Origin: Gaiellasilicea sp963745775
GTDB lineage: Bacteria; Actinomycetota; Thermoleophilia; Gaiellales; Gaiellaceae
NCBI GenBank assembly: GCA_963745775.1
Contig: CAVUYY010000011.1
Coordinates: 124,001 to 188,000 of the forward strand
Direction: 5' to 3'
DNA length: 64,000 bases
Shown: positions 27,516 through 36,405 of the stretch, piece after piece
How positions within the stretch are numbered: position 1 is the stretch's first letter
How the letters are laid out: every line of letters begins with the position of its first letter
Notes under the pieces: generated by a model
What the model saw: the letters and a program-made list of their open reading frames with translations, nothing else
What the model was told of the DNA's origin: nothing
The model's database searches: none
Program-made: the position numbers and the translations under genes

Positions 27516-28354
27516 GAGCTCGACGCTGCCTCCAGCGCGGCGAGCCGCTCCGAGAGCCGGCGCAGCCCCCACTCGCCCGTGAGCTCGGCTGCACGGCCCC
27601 ACGTCGGCGTCTGATCCTCGAGCGGCGGCAGCGGCGCGGCCGCGTCCATCGTCGCGATTCGCCGGTAGAGCCGCAGCGCCTCGGCCTCGGCGGCGAACCG
27701 CCCGTCGGCGAGCGCGGCCTCGAGGTCGTCGTACTGTCGAAGGAGATCCGCCGCCGTCTTCGCGCCGACACCGCGCGCTCCCGGGATCTTGTCGGACGGA
27801 TCGCCGCGGAGCGCGATGAAGTCGGGCACCTGCTTCGGCTCGACGCCGTAGATCTCGCGAACCTCCGCCGGCCCGATCCGGGCCAGCGCGCCGCCGCCGC
27901 GCTGCGGCTGCAGGATCGTCGTCCGCTCGCTCGCGAGCTGGTACATGTCGCGGTCGCCGCTCGCCACGAGCGTCAGCCCGCCGCGCGCCTCCTCGTGAGC
28001 GACGGCCGCGGCGAGGAAGTCGTCCGCCTCGAAGCCGTCGCCCTTGCCGTTCGCGAGCCCCATCGCCTCGACGAGCTGCGGCGCCAGGTCGAGCTGCTCG
28101 AGCAGCTCGGCGTCGAACTCCCGGCCGCCCTGGTAGCTCTCGAGCTCGAGATGACGGTAGGTCGGGACGGTGAGCGTGTCCCACGCGACGAGCATCGCTC
28201 GCGGCGACTCCTCCTCCCAGAGCCGGACGAGCAGGTTCCCGACGCCGGTGAGCAGTCCCGCCGGCCCTCCGTCGGCGCGCCGGATCGACTTCGGCAGCGC
28301 GTGGTAGGAGCGGTGCGCGAACGAGTCGCCGTCGACGGCGAGCAGCGGCTTCAC
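27512..28354 (-). CDS. 5'-3' exonuclease (PolA N-terminal domain-like)
   Basis: A stand-alone relative of the 5' nuclease domain of DNA polymerase I (ExoIX/XNI type). It carries LLAVDGDSFAHRSYHAL (metal Asp), FEADDFLAAAVAHEEARG (acidic cluster), TLVASGDRDMYQLASE and FIALRGDPSDKIPGARGVG, then GAKTAADLLRQYDDLEAAL (helix-3-turn-helix). 280 residues with no polymerase part. It may process flaps or Okazaki RNA primers; a separate full polA elsewhere is likely. GTG start 28354 overlaps the PlsC stop (GTGA); its own stop overlaps the HDAC start. Confidence 0.9.
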   Translation of the reverse strand: MKPLLAVDGDSFAHRSYHALPKSIRRADGGPAGLLTGVGNLLVRLWEEESPRAMLVAWDTLTVPTYRHLELESYQGGREFDAELLEQLDLAPQLVEAMGLANGKGDGFEADDFLAAAVAHEEARGGLTLVASGDRDMYQLASERTTILQPQRGGGALARIGPAEVREIYGVEPKQVPDFIALRGDPSDKIPGARGVGAKTAADLLRQYDDLEAALADGRFAAEAEALRLYRRIATMDAAAPLPPLEDQTPTWGRAAELTGEWGLRRLSERLAALEAASSS

Positions 28355-28920
28355 GCCCGCGCCTCCAGCTCATCGATCGCCGCCATCAGCCGTTCGGTCG
28401 CCACCTGCGCGGCGTCTTCGTGCCCTGAGAGATCGTCGAGCCGGATCGGGGCGCCATACGCAACCCGGAGCTGCGCGAGCCTCGCAAGCCGATCGGTGCC
28501 GACGATTCCGGCCGGCACGAGCGGCACGCCGGCGTCAAGCGCGATCCGGGCAGCCCCCGTGTGCGCGCGCGCCTCGTAGCGTTTCCGCAGGCCCTTCGTG
28601 CGCCGCGTGCCCTCGGGGAACATGACCACGATGTGCCCTGCACGACAGAGCTCGATCGCGGTCTCGATCGCCTCCAGGTCCCGCTCACCCCGGCGGACGG
28701 GAAACGCGCCGCAGGCGACGATGAGCTGCTTCAGGGGCGTGAAGAAGAGCTCGGACTTCCCCATGAAGCGGAGAAACCGGCGCGGGTAGAGGGGTAGACC
28801 GAGCACCCAGGGATCGAAGTTCGAGTTGTGATTCGCGGCGAGCACGTAGCCGCCTCCGGGCAGGTTTTCGAGCCCGCGCGACCGTAACCGGAACAGCGTC
28901 TTGACGAGCGGCCAGCTCAC
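28351..28920 (-). CDS. plsC: 1-acyl-sn-glycerol-3-phosphate acyltransferase (PlsC family)
   Basis: Adds the second acyl chain in phosphatidic acid synthesis, at the inner face of the membrane. Motif I is NHNSNFDP (His-x4-Asp catalytic pair), motif II GAFPVRRGERDLEAI, motif III MFPEGTRRTKG and motif IV VPLVPAGIVGTDR. 189 residues, on the short side of the family. GTG start at 28920. First gene of the overlapping PlsC - exonuclease - HDAC unit. Another lipid enzyme, PlsY, lies far to the right at 56.7 kb. Confidence 0.9.
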   Translation of the reverse strand: MSWPLVKTLFRLRSRGLENLPGGGYVLAANHNSNFDPWVLGLPLYPRRFLRFMGKSELFFTPLKQLIVACGAFPVRRGERDLEAIETAIELCRAGHIVVMFPEGTRRTKGLRKRYEARAHTGAARIALDAGVPLVPAGIVGTDRLARLAQLRVAYGAPIRLDDLSGHEDAAQVATERLMAAIDELEARA

Positions 28921-28978
28921 CCCGCCGATCAGGAGATACGGCGCGCTCGGGCGGGGCTCGGACGGGGCTCCGCGGGCA

Positions 28979-29492
28979 TCAGTCGTCGTTTCCCAGCCGC
29001 GACCAGATCTCCACGTCCTCGCGGACGCCGGGTTTCACGTACGTCGAGCGCAGGACGCCCTCGCGTTCGTAGCCACACCGCTCTGCAACCCGCTTGGACG
29101 CCTCGTTCTCGACGCTGATCAGCAGCTCGAGCCGAACGCCCCGAGCTCGGAGAGGGCCCAGTCGGTGAGCAGGCGAAGCCCCTCGGTGGCGACGCCGCGC
29201 CCCCTCGCCTCCCGGCGACGATGTAACCGAGCTCGGCCGTTCGCGCCTCGAGGTCGATCGCCGGCACGAGGGCGAGCCCCAGAAACGTCGCGTCGGGAAG
29301 GGCCTCGATCGCAAATCCTTCCCGCGATTGGTCGCGTCGACCCTCCTCGTAGCGGCCGATCCACCGGGCGGGGAAGTCGATCGGCACGGGCTCTGGGATC
29401 CGGGTGAAGCGCAGCACTGCGGGATCTGCAACAAGGCGGCGAACGCCGTCGAGATGCGCGGTGGACAGCGGCTCGAGGCGGATCTCGGACAC
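28979..29492 (-). CDS. GNAT-family N-acetyltransferase, two frameshifts
   Basis: RimJ/RimL-like acetyltransferase. The N-terminus IRLEPLSTAHLDGVRRLV and IGRYEEGRRDQSREGFAIEA are clean. The acetyl-CoA loop is split: ARTAELGYIVAG in one frame, RGRGVATEGLRLLTDWAL in another (change near 29205), and LELLISVENEASKRVAERCG in a third (change near 29140), ending REDVEIWSRLGNDD. The restored length is about 172 residues, normal for the family. The substrate is unknown; RimJ/RimL relatives modify ribosomal protein N-termini or small amines. Divergent from topA, 80 bases apart. It is the last gene in the window's heavily frameshifted stretch. Confidence 0.8.
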
Positions 29493-29572
29493 GGCTCGAC
29501 TGTACGGGATCGCTCTTCGTCAGCCCGTAGCAGGCACCGTCCGCGTGGGGAGAGTCGACGGGTGCCGGCGCT

Positions 29573-32176
29573 ATGGTGTCCCGCGTGGCAGCCAAGTCCA
29601 GCAGCGGCGGAGTGCGTCGGCTCGTGATCGTCGAGTCGCCCGCGAAGGCGAAGACGATCGCCGGTTATCTCGGCAACGGCTATGTCGTCGAGTCGAGCAT
29701 CGGCCATATCCGCGACCTTCCGAACCGCGCTTCGGACGTTCCGAAGGAGAAGCGCGAGAAGTACGGGACACTCGGCGTCGCGATCGATTCCGACTTCGAG
29801 CCGTTCTACCTCGTCGACGCGGACAAGAAGCAGCGGGTGGCCGATCTCAAGCGGAAGCTGAAGGACGCGGACGAGCTCTACCTCGCGACGGACGAGGATC
29901 GCGAGGGGGAGGCGATCGCCTGGCACCTGCTCGAGGTCCTGCAGCCGAAGATCCCGGTCCGTCGGATGGTCTTCCACGAGATCACGAAGGACGCGATCAC
30001 GAGGGCGCTCGGCGAGACGCGCGAGGTCGACCAGCGGCTCGTCGACGCACAGGAGACACGCCGCATCCTCGACCGGCTCTACGGCTACGAGGTCTCGCCC
30101 GTGCTCTGGAAGAAGGTGATGCCGAGGCTCTCCGCCGGCCGCGTCCAGTCGGTCGCCGTCCGCCTCGTCGTCGAGCGCGAGCGTGAGCGGCGCGCCTTCG
30201 TCTCGGCCGGTTACTGGGACATCAAGGGGCTCTTCGACCCAGGCAAGTTCGAAGCGCGGTTGGTTGCCGTCGACGGCAGGCGCGTCGCTCAGGGTCGCGA
30301 CTTCGCCCAGGACGGGACGCTGAAGCCGAAGGACGCAGTCGTCCTCGACGAGCCGAAGGCCCGGGCTCTCGCGGAGTCATTTGCCGCCTCGACGTTCACG
30401 CTCCGCTCGGCCGAGGAGAAGCCGTACACGCGCCGCCCCGCCGCGCCGTTCATGACCTCGACGCTGCAGCAGGAGGCGAGCCGAAAGCTCCGGTTCGGCG
30501 CTCAGACCACGATGCGGGTCGCCCAGCGGCTCTACGACAACGGCTACATCACGTACATGCGCACCGACTCGACCACGCTCTCGGAGTCGGCGCTCAGGGC
30601 CGCGCGCAGCCAGGCAGCCGAGCTGTACGGCGCCGAGTACGTCCCCGAGGCTCCGCGCCGCTACGAGCGCAAGGTCAAGAACGCGCAGGAGGCGCACGAG
30701 GCGATTCGCCCTGCAGGCGACAGCTTTCGCACGCCGAGGCAGGTCGCGGGCGAGTTGAGCCGCGACGAGCTTGCGCTCTACGAGCTCGTCTGGAAGCGGA
30801 CGGTCGCCTCGCAGATGCACGACGCGCGCGGAGTCACGCTCTCGCTTCGGCTCGGCGCGACAGAGGACGGAACGGACATCGAGTTCGGGGCGTCGGGAAC
30901 CGCGATCACCTTCCGCGGCTTTCTCGCCGCGTACGAGGAATCGACCGACGACGAGACGGCGGCCGAGCGGGACGAGGAACGCCGGCTTCCTCATCTCGCG
31001 GTCGGCGACGAGCTCCAGGCCCTCGAGCTCGAGCCCGAGGGCCACGCGACGACTCCGCCCGCGCGCTACACCGAGGCGAGCCTCGTCCAGGCGCTCGAGG
31101 AGCGCGGAATCGGTCGCCCGTCCACCTACGCCTCGATCATGAGCACGATTCTCGACCGGGGTTACGTGTTCAAGCGCGGCACCGCGCTCGTCCCGGCCTT
31201 CCTCGCCTTCGCCGTGATCTCGCTGCTCGAGCAGCATTTCGGCCAGCTCGTCGACTATCAGTTCACGGCGCGGATGGAGGACGATCTCGACCGGATCGCC
31301 GCCGGAGACGAGGCGCGGCTGGACTGGCTTCGCGCCTTCTACTTCGGCGCGGCCGACGACGTGGGGCTGAAGGCGCTCGTCTCGGATATCGACGACATCG
31401 ACGCGCGCGCCGTCAACACGCTTCCGCTCGGCGACGGGATCGCGCTCAGAGTCGGCCGCTACGGGCCGTACGTCGAGCGCGGCGAGGAGCGCGCGAGCGT
31501 CCCGGAGGATCTTGCGCCCGACGAGCTCACCATTGCGAAGGCCGAGGAGCTCCTGGCGGCTCCGAGCAGCGACCGCTCGCTTGGCGTGCACCCCGAGTCG
31601 CAGCGGGAGCTCGTCGCCCGGACTGGACGCTACGGCCCCTACGTCACCGAGGTGCTCGAGGAGGGCTCGAAGGAAAAGCCGCGCACGTCGTCGCTCTTCA
31701 AGACGATGTCGCCCGAGAGCGTCACGCTCGAAGATGCCGTCCGGCTGCTCACCCTTCCGCGCGTGCTCGGAACGGATCCCGCCGGCGCGGAGGTCACGGC
31801 TCAGAACGGGAAGTACGGCCCCTACGTGAAGCGGGACGCCGATTCCCGCTCGCTCGACTCGGAGGAGCAGCTCCTGACGATCTCGCTCGAGGAGGCGCTT
31901 GCGCTGCTCGCCCAGCCGAAGCCGCGACGAGGCCGGGGAGAGGCGAAGCCGCCGCTCAAGGAGCTGGGCCCGGATCCGATCTCGGGGAAGCCGATGCTCG
32001 TCAAGGAAGGTCGTTTCGGCCCTTACGTCACCGATGGGGAGACCAATGCGAGCCTGCGTCGAGGCGACGATCCCGAGTCGATTACGGTCGAGCGCGGGTC
32101 CGAGTTGCTGGCCGACCGACGCTCCCGCGGGCCTGCCCCGAAGCGAAAGACCCGATCGCCGCGCTCGCGCGCCTGA
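29573..32176 (+). CDS. topA: DNA topoisomerase I
   Basis: Relaxes negative supercoils (type IA). TOPRIM domain: LVIVESPAKAKTIAGYLG and the acidic DEDREGEAIAWH motif. Active-site Tyr328 lies in YITYMRTDSTTLS, and GRPSTYASIMSTILDRGYVF follows. After residue ~620 there are four C-terminal repeats, each marked by G-R/K-Y/F-GPYV (VGRYGPYVERG, TGRYGPYVTEV, NGKYGPYVKRD, EGRFGPYVTDG), and a basic tail (KRKTRSPRSRA). No zinc-finger Cys clusters are seen, as in other actinobacterial TopA. 867 residues, intact. GTG 29585 is a possible shorter start. From here rightwards almost all genes are frame-perfect. Confidence 0.97.
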   Translation: MVSRVAAKSSSGGVRRLVIVESPAKAKTIAGYLGNGYVVESSIGHIRDLPNRASDVPKEKREKYGTLGVAIDSDFEPFYLVDADKKQRVADLKRKLKDADELYLATDEDREGEAIAWHLLEVLQPKIPVRRMVFHEITKDAITRALGETREVDQRLVDAQETRRILDRLYGYEVSPVLWKKVMPRLSAGRVQSVAVRLVVERERERRAFVSAGYWDIKGLFDPGKFEARLVAVDGRRVAQGRDFAQDGTLKPKDAVVLDEPKARALAESFAASTFTLRSAEEKPYTRRPAAPFMTSTLQQEASRKLRFGAQTTMRVAQRLYDNGYITYMRTDSTTLSESALRAARSQAAELYGAEYVPEAPRRYERKVKNAQEAHEAIRPAGDSFRTPRQVAGELSRDELALYELVWKRTVASQMHDARGVTLSLRLGATEDGTDIEFGASGTAITFRGFLAAYEESTDDETAAERDEERRLPHLAVGDELQALELEPEGHATTPPARYTEASLVQALEERGIGRPSTYASIMSTILDRGYVFKRGTALVPAFLAFAVISLLEQHFGQLVDYQFTARMEDDLDRIAAGDEARLDWLRAFYFGAADDVGLKALVSDIDDIDARAVNTLPLGDGIALRVGRYGPYVERGEERASVPEDLAPDELTIAKAEELLAAPSSDRSLGVHPESQRELVARTGRYGPYVTEVLEEGSKEKPRTSSLFKTMSPESVTLEDAVRLLTLPRVLGTDPAGAEVTAQNGKYGPYVKRDADSRSLDSEEQLLTISLEEALALLAQPKPRRGRGEAKPPLKELGPDPISGKPMLVKEGRFGPYVTDGETNASLRRGDDPESITVERGSELLADRRSRGPAPKRKTRSPRSRA

Positions 32177-32443
32177 CCTGCTCCGACGTGCCGACGAAAG
32201 CGCAAACTTTCGGCGTCGAAACGCCGTCTAGAACAGTACGGGTGCACCCAGACGCGCTAGGCTCGCTTGCGCGGACGAGCCCGATCGGCGCCCGACCATG
32301 GAATACCTCGAACGACATGCACGTTGGAGCTTGTGACATCAGCTCCGGGGCGCTTCCCCTGGCAAAAGCAGGGATCAGGCCGTAAGGTGAGGAAGTTTGT
32401 TGCTATCCCGCGAGGAAGAATGCGAAGGGACTGACGTTTCGAT

Positions 32444-33538
32444 TTGACGCAGAGCCAGCTGAACGAATTGATCGAGTCCGACCAGGTCAAGGCGCTCGTC
32501 GAGCGCTCGGAGGAGCGGGGCTTCATCGAGCCGACCGAGCTCGAGGCGTTCGTGCTCGAGCACGATCTGAACGACGAGGAGACCGAGCAGCTCACCCGCG
32601 AGCTCGAGACCCTCGGTCTCGAGCTGGGGCAGCCGCCCGCCGGCGCCGCGAAGGCCGCCGCCAAGGAGGACAAGGACGAGAAGGAGGAGAAGGCCGCCGT
32701 CGCGGAGGCCACCGTCACGACCGGCGCTGCCGACAGCCTGCAGCTCTTCCTCGCCGACGTCGGCCGTCACAAGCTCCTGACCGCCCACGACGAGGTCGTG
32801 CTCGCGAAGGCGATCGAGCGCGGCGACCCCGTCGCCAAGCGTCGGATGATCGAATCGAACCTCCGGCTCGTCGTCTCGATCGCGAAGGGGTACCGCGGGC
32901 TCGGCGTCCCGTTCCTGGATCTGATCCAGGAAGGCACTCTGGGCCTCAACCGTGCGGTCGAGAAGTTCGACTGGCGGCGCGGCTTCAAGTTCTCCACGTA
33001 CGCGACCTGGTGGATTCGCCAGTCGGTGCAGCGCGCGGTCGCGAACCACGCGCGGACGATCCGCGTTCCGGTGCACGTCGTCGAGCGGCAGCAGAAGCTC
33101 TCGCGGGCGGCGCGGCGGCTCGAGGTCGAGCTCGGCCGCGAAGCCACGAAGCTCGAGCTCGCGGAGGCGACCGGCCTGCCGATCCAGCACGTCGAAGAGG
33201 CGCTCGGCGCGGCTCACGCGTCCGTCTCGCTGAACCAGACGGTCGGCGCCGACGACGAGGGCGAGCTCGGCGACCTGTTCGCCGACCGCGAGGCCGCGGA
33301 TCCGTTCGAGGAGGCCGAGGAGTCGCTGCGCAAGCAGGGCGTCCGGCGGGCGCTCGACGCGCTTCCGGAGCGCGAGCGCCGGATCCTCGAGCTGCGCTTC
33401 GGCTTCGAGGGCGAGCCCTGGACGCTCGAGGCGATCGGGCACGAGCTCGATCTGACGCGCGAGCGCGTCCGTCAGCTCGAGGGCCAGGCGCTCTCGAGGC
33501 TGGCAGCGCTGCGCGATCTCGCCAGTCTCGCGGCGTAA
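32444..33538 (+). CDS. RNA polymerase sigma-70 factor, RpoD type (first of two)
   Basis: A group 1/2 sigma factor. Residues 1-60 (QVKALVERSEERGFIEPTEL) form a region 1.1-like segment, followed by an Ala/Lys/Glu linker (about residues 66-90). Region 1.2 is SLQLFLADVGRHKLLTAHDE, region 2 NLRLVVSIAKGYRGLGVPFL and FSTYATWWIRQSVQRAVANH, region 3 TIRVPVHVVERQQKL, and region 4 LPERERRILELRFGFEG with the HTH TLEAIGHELDLTRERVRQLE. 364 residues. The TTG start is the only one after an in-frame TGA; GAAGGGA lies 13 bases upstream. A second, closely similar factor is at 60.9 kb. Which is the primary one is not certain. Confidence 0.93.
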   Translation: MTQSQLNELIESDQVKALVERSEERGFIEPTELEAFVLEHDLNDEETEQLTRELETLGLELGQPPAGAAKAAAKEDKDEKEEKAAVAEATVTTGAADSLQLFLADVGRHKLLTAHDEVVLAKAIERGDPVAKRRMIESNLRLVVSIAKGYRGLGVPFLDLIQEGTLGLNRAVEKFDWRRGFKFSTYATWWIRQSVQRAVANHARTIRVPVHVVERQQKLSRAARRLEVELGREATKLELAEATGLPIQHVEEALGAAHASVSLNQTVGADDEGELGDLFADREAADPFEEAEESLRKQGVRRALDALPERERRILELRFGFEGEPWTLEAIGHELDLTRERVRQLEGQALSRLAALRDLASLAA

Positions 33539-33562
33539 CTCGTCGTAGCTCCTAGCGCAGGG

Positions 33563-33587
33563 CGAGGGCGGCCAGTGGTCGCCCTCG
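33563..33587 (+). terminator. Hairpin after the sigma factor gene
   Basis: Arms CGAGGGCG (33563-33570) and CGCCCTCG (33580-33587) enclose a 9-base loop, 25 bases after the stop codon. There is no T-run after it, so it is a strong stem with uncertain terminator activity, placed between the sigma gene and the peptide transporter operon. Confidence 0.5.
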
Positions 33588-33674
33588 TCGTGCGACGCAG
33601 CCACGTTCGCTTCCCGCACAGGCCGGGGATACACTCACGCTTCACACAAGTTGATTCGAACGAAGGGAGACATC

Positions 33675-35372
33675 TTGAGGACGAAGTGGCACTGGATGCT
33701 GCTGATCCTCGTTGCCGGCGTACTCGCTCTGGCTGCGGGTTGCGGTGGCGACGACGACGAGGAAGGGGCCGGGACGACGGACAGCGGTGGGGCCAGTGGC
33801 GGCACGCTCGTCTTCGCCGGTGCATCCGATCCCGTTTCCCTCGACCCGGCGCTCGTGAGCGACGGCGAGTCGATCCGCCCGATCACGCAGATCTTCGAGA
33901 CGCTCGTCGCGCTCGAGCCAGGCGGCACGGATCTCGTGCCGGGGCTTGCGACGAGCTGGGAGGTCGCAGAGGACGCGAAGTCGATTACGTTCACCCTCGA
34001 GGAGGACGTCAAGTTCCACGACGGCACCGACTTCAACGCCGAGGCCGTCTGCTTCAACTTCGACCGCTGGTACAACTTCACCGGCGCCGCCCAGAGCGCG
34101 AGTGCCTCCTACTACTGGCAGGCGACGTTCGGCGGCTACGCGAAGAACACCGCAGAGAACGAAGGGCTCGGCGAGAGCCTCTACGCGAGCTGCGAGGCCA
34201 CCGACGCGACGACCGCGGTCATCAACCTGACCAAGCCGTCCGCCTCCGTCCTCGGCGCGCTGGCCCTGCAGGCGTTCGCGATCGCGAGCCCGGAGGCGCT
34301 CGAGGAGTTCAAGGCCGACGAGGGCACGCTCGACGAGGACACCGGCTTCCAGCCGACGGGCACGTTCGGAACCGAACAGCCGATCGGCACCGGCCCGTTC
34401 AAGCTCGAGTCGTGGCAGATCGGCGACCGGCTGACGCTCGTTCGTAACGAGGACTACTGGGACGAAGCGGGGAAGGCCAAGCTCGACAAGCTGATCATCC
34501 GGCCGATCTCCGACAACGCCGCCCGGCTCCAGGCCCTCCAGACCGGCGAGATCCAGGGCTACGACCTGGTCGAGCCGCAGGACGTGCCGACGATCGAGGG
34601 CGACGAGGAGTTGCAGATCCTCGAGCGGCCGGCGTTCAACGTCGCCTACGTGACGATCAACCACAAGGTGAAGCCGTTCGACCAGCTCGAGGTGCGGCAG
34701 GCGGTCGCACACGGGCTCGACCGGCAGGCTGTCGTGGACAACTTCTACGGCGGTCGCGGAGTCGTGGCGAAGCAGTTCATGCCGCCGAGCCTCCCGGGCT
34801 ACGCCGACGACGTGACGGAGTACCCGTACGACCCGGCGAAGGCGAAGAGCCTGCTCCAGAAGGCCGGCCTGACGCTGCCGGTCGAGGTCGAGTTCTGGTA
34901 CCCGACCGACGTCTCGCGGCCGTACATGCCCGACCCGAAGCGGAACTTCGAGGCGTTCGCGGCCAGCCTGAACAAGTCCGGCTTCAAGGTCGTCCCGAAG
35001 AGCGCGCCGTGGCGGCCGGACTACCTCGGGCGCGTCGACACCGGCAAGGCAGGCGCCCTGAACCTGATCGGCTGGACGGGCGACTACGCCGATCCGGACA
35101 ACTTCGTCGGCGTGTTCTTCCAGGGTCAGAAGCCGCAGTGGGGCTTCAACAACCAGGAGCTGTTCGATGCTCTGGACGCGGCCGAGGTCGAGCCCGACAC
35201 GGCCAAGCGCGAGGAGCTCTACAAGGACGTCAACCGGCAGATCATGGAGTTCCTGCCGGGCGTCCCGTATGCCCACTCGGAGCCGGCGCTCGCCTTCGCG
35301 GCGAACGTGAGCGGCTTCGAGCCCAGCCCGACGACGAACGAGTCGTTCGCGTCGGTCTCGATCGAGGAATAA
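33675..35372 (+). CDS. Peptide ABC transporter substrate-binding lipoprotein (SBP_bac_5)
   Basis: Family 5 solute-binding protein of the DppA/OppA type, anchored by lipid: the lipobox LAAGC follows the hydrophobic stretch MLLILVAGVLALA. It carries DPVSLDPALVSDGESI, TFTLEEDVKFHDGTDFNAEA (the family signature region) and PIGTGPFKLESWQIGDRLTL. About 565 residues. The TTG start at 33675 is chosen because GGGAGA stands 4 bases before it; a TTG at 33651 lacks such a site. First gene of an operon with two permeases, two ATPases, a thioesterase and an NlpC/P60 peptidase. The ligand is probably a di- or oligopeptide, perhaps from cell wall turnover. Confidence 0.93.
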   Translation: MRTKWHWMLLILVAGVLALAAGCGGDDDEEGAGTTDSGGASGGTLVFAGASDPVSLDPALVSDGESIRPITQIFETLVALEPGGTDLVPGLATSWEVAEDAKSITFTLEEDVKFHDGTDFNAEAVCFNFDRWYNFTGAAQSASASYYWQATFGGYAKNTAENEGLGESLYASCEATDATTAVINLTKPSASVLGALALQAFAIASPEALEEFKADEGTLDEDTGFQPTGTFGTEQPIGTGPFKLESWQIGDRLTLVRNEDYWDEAGKAKLDKLIIRPISDNAARLQALQTGEIQGYDLVEPQDVPTIEGDEELQILERPAFNVAYVTINHKVKPFDQLEVRQAVAHGLDRQAVVDNFYGGRGVVAKQFMPPSLPGYADDVTEYPYDPAKAKSLLQKAGLTLPVEVEFWYPTDVSRPYMPDPKRNFEAFAASLNKSGFKVVPKSAPWRPDYLGRVDTGKAGALNLIGWTGDYADPDNFVGVFFQGQKPQWGFNNQELFDALDAAEVEPDTAKREELYKDVNRQIMEFLPGVPYAHSEPALAFAANVSGFEPSPTTNESFASVSIEE

Positions 35373-35400
35373 GACAGCAAGCTAGAGTCCGGCGGGCGAC

Positions 35401-36405
35401 ATGTTGCGATTCGTCGTCCGCCGGCTCTTGCTCCTCGTGCCGATCCTGCTCGGCCTTTCGATCCTCGTCTTCGCCTGGATCAGGGTGCTGCCGGGCGGCC
35501 CGGCGGAAGCCCTGCTCGGAGAGCGGGCCACCGAAGCGTCGATCGCCCAGATCGAGAAGCAGTACGGCCTCGACGAGCCGTTGCCCGTCCAGTACGTCTC
35601 GTACCTGAAGACCGTCATCCAGGGCGACTTCGGCTCGAGTATCACGACGCGACGGCCGGTGACCGAGGAGATCAAGCGTCGCTTCCCGGCCACTGTCGAA
35701 CTCGCGATCGCAGCCGCGATCTTCGCGACGTTCATCGGGATCCCGCTCGGGTTCCTGGCCGCGAAACACTACGGCAGCCTGCTCGACCACGGCAGCCTGG
35801 TCGGCTCGCTGCTCGGGATCTCGATTCCGGTCTTCTTCCTCGGGATCATCCTGAAATTCATCTTCTCGGTGCAGCTCGGCTGGCTGCCGACCGTTGGGCG
35901 GATGTCCGTCTTGATCAACATCGACCATCCGACGGGCTTCTACGTCATCGACGCGATCCTCGCCGGGGACATGGCGGCGCTCTGGGACGTGCTCAAGCAT
36001 CTCGTCCTGCCGGCGATCGCGCTCGGCTCGATCCCGCTCGCGATCATCGCGCGGATCACGAGGGCGGCGGTGATCGACGTCCAGAACGAGGACTACGTGC
36101 GGACGGCCCGTGCCAAGGGCATGTCGCCGGGGATCGTCGATCGGCGCCACGTCCTCCGCAACGCGCTCCTGCCGATCTCGACGATCATCGGCCTCCAGTT
36201 CGGGCTGCTGCTCTCGGGAGCCGTGCTCACGGAGACCGTGTTTGCCTGGCCCGGGATGGGCACCTGGCTCGTCGACGCGATCGACAGCCGTGACTTCCCC
36301 GTGCTGCAGGGCGGAATCCTCTTCCTCGCCGTGATCTTCGTCTTCGTGAACCTGGTCGTCGACATCTCGTACGCGATCATCAATCCGCGGATCCGGCTCT
36401 CGTGA
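35401..36405 (+). CDS. dppB: Dipeptide/oligopeptide ABC transporter permease DppB
   Basis: Inner-membrane permease with six helices. The start MLRFVVRRLLLLVPILLGLS and PGGPAEALLGERA are typical of the DppB/OppB subgroup, as is the EAA loop DYVRTARAKGMSPGIV that docks on the ATPase. 334 residues. It follows the binding protein by 28 bases and overlaps the next permease by 4 bases (GTGA). Confidence 0.94.
   Translation: MLRFVVRRLLLLVPILLGLSILVFAWIRVLPGGPAEALLGERATEASIAQIEKQYGLDEPLPVQYVSYLKTVIQGDFGSSITTRRPVTEEIKRRFPATVELAIAAAIFATFIGIPLGFLAAKHYGSLLDHGSLVGSLLGISIPVFFLGIILKFIFSVQLGWLPTVGRMSVLINIDHPTGFYVIDAILAGDMAALWDVLKHLVLPAIALGSIPLAIIARITRAAVIDVQNEDYVRTARAKGMSPGIVDRRHVLRNALLPISTIIGLQFGLLLSGAVLTETVFAWPGMGTWLVDAIDSRDFPVLQGGILFLAVIFVFVNLVVDISYAIINPRIRLS

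Noticed and set aside
25905..28373. An 822-codon open frame on the minus strand covering the HDAC-like gene, the exonuclease and the regulator in antisense
   Set aside because: It is an Arg/Ala/Gly-rich shadow of high-G+C coding DNA; only a short part carries real HDAC sequence. The true genes in other frames have complete domain motifs.
32191..32216. Possible terminator hairpin after topA (CGAAAG / CTTTCG)
   Set aside because: Only six clean pairs, broken outer stem and no T-run, so it is too weak to annotate.
32177..32443. A structured RNA or riboswitch in the 267-base gap before the first sigma factor gene
   Set aside because: I could not match it to any known RNA class and saw no strong nested stems; left unannotated.
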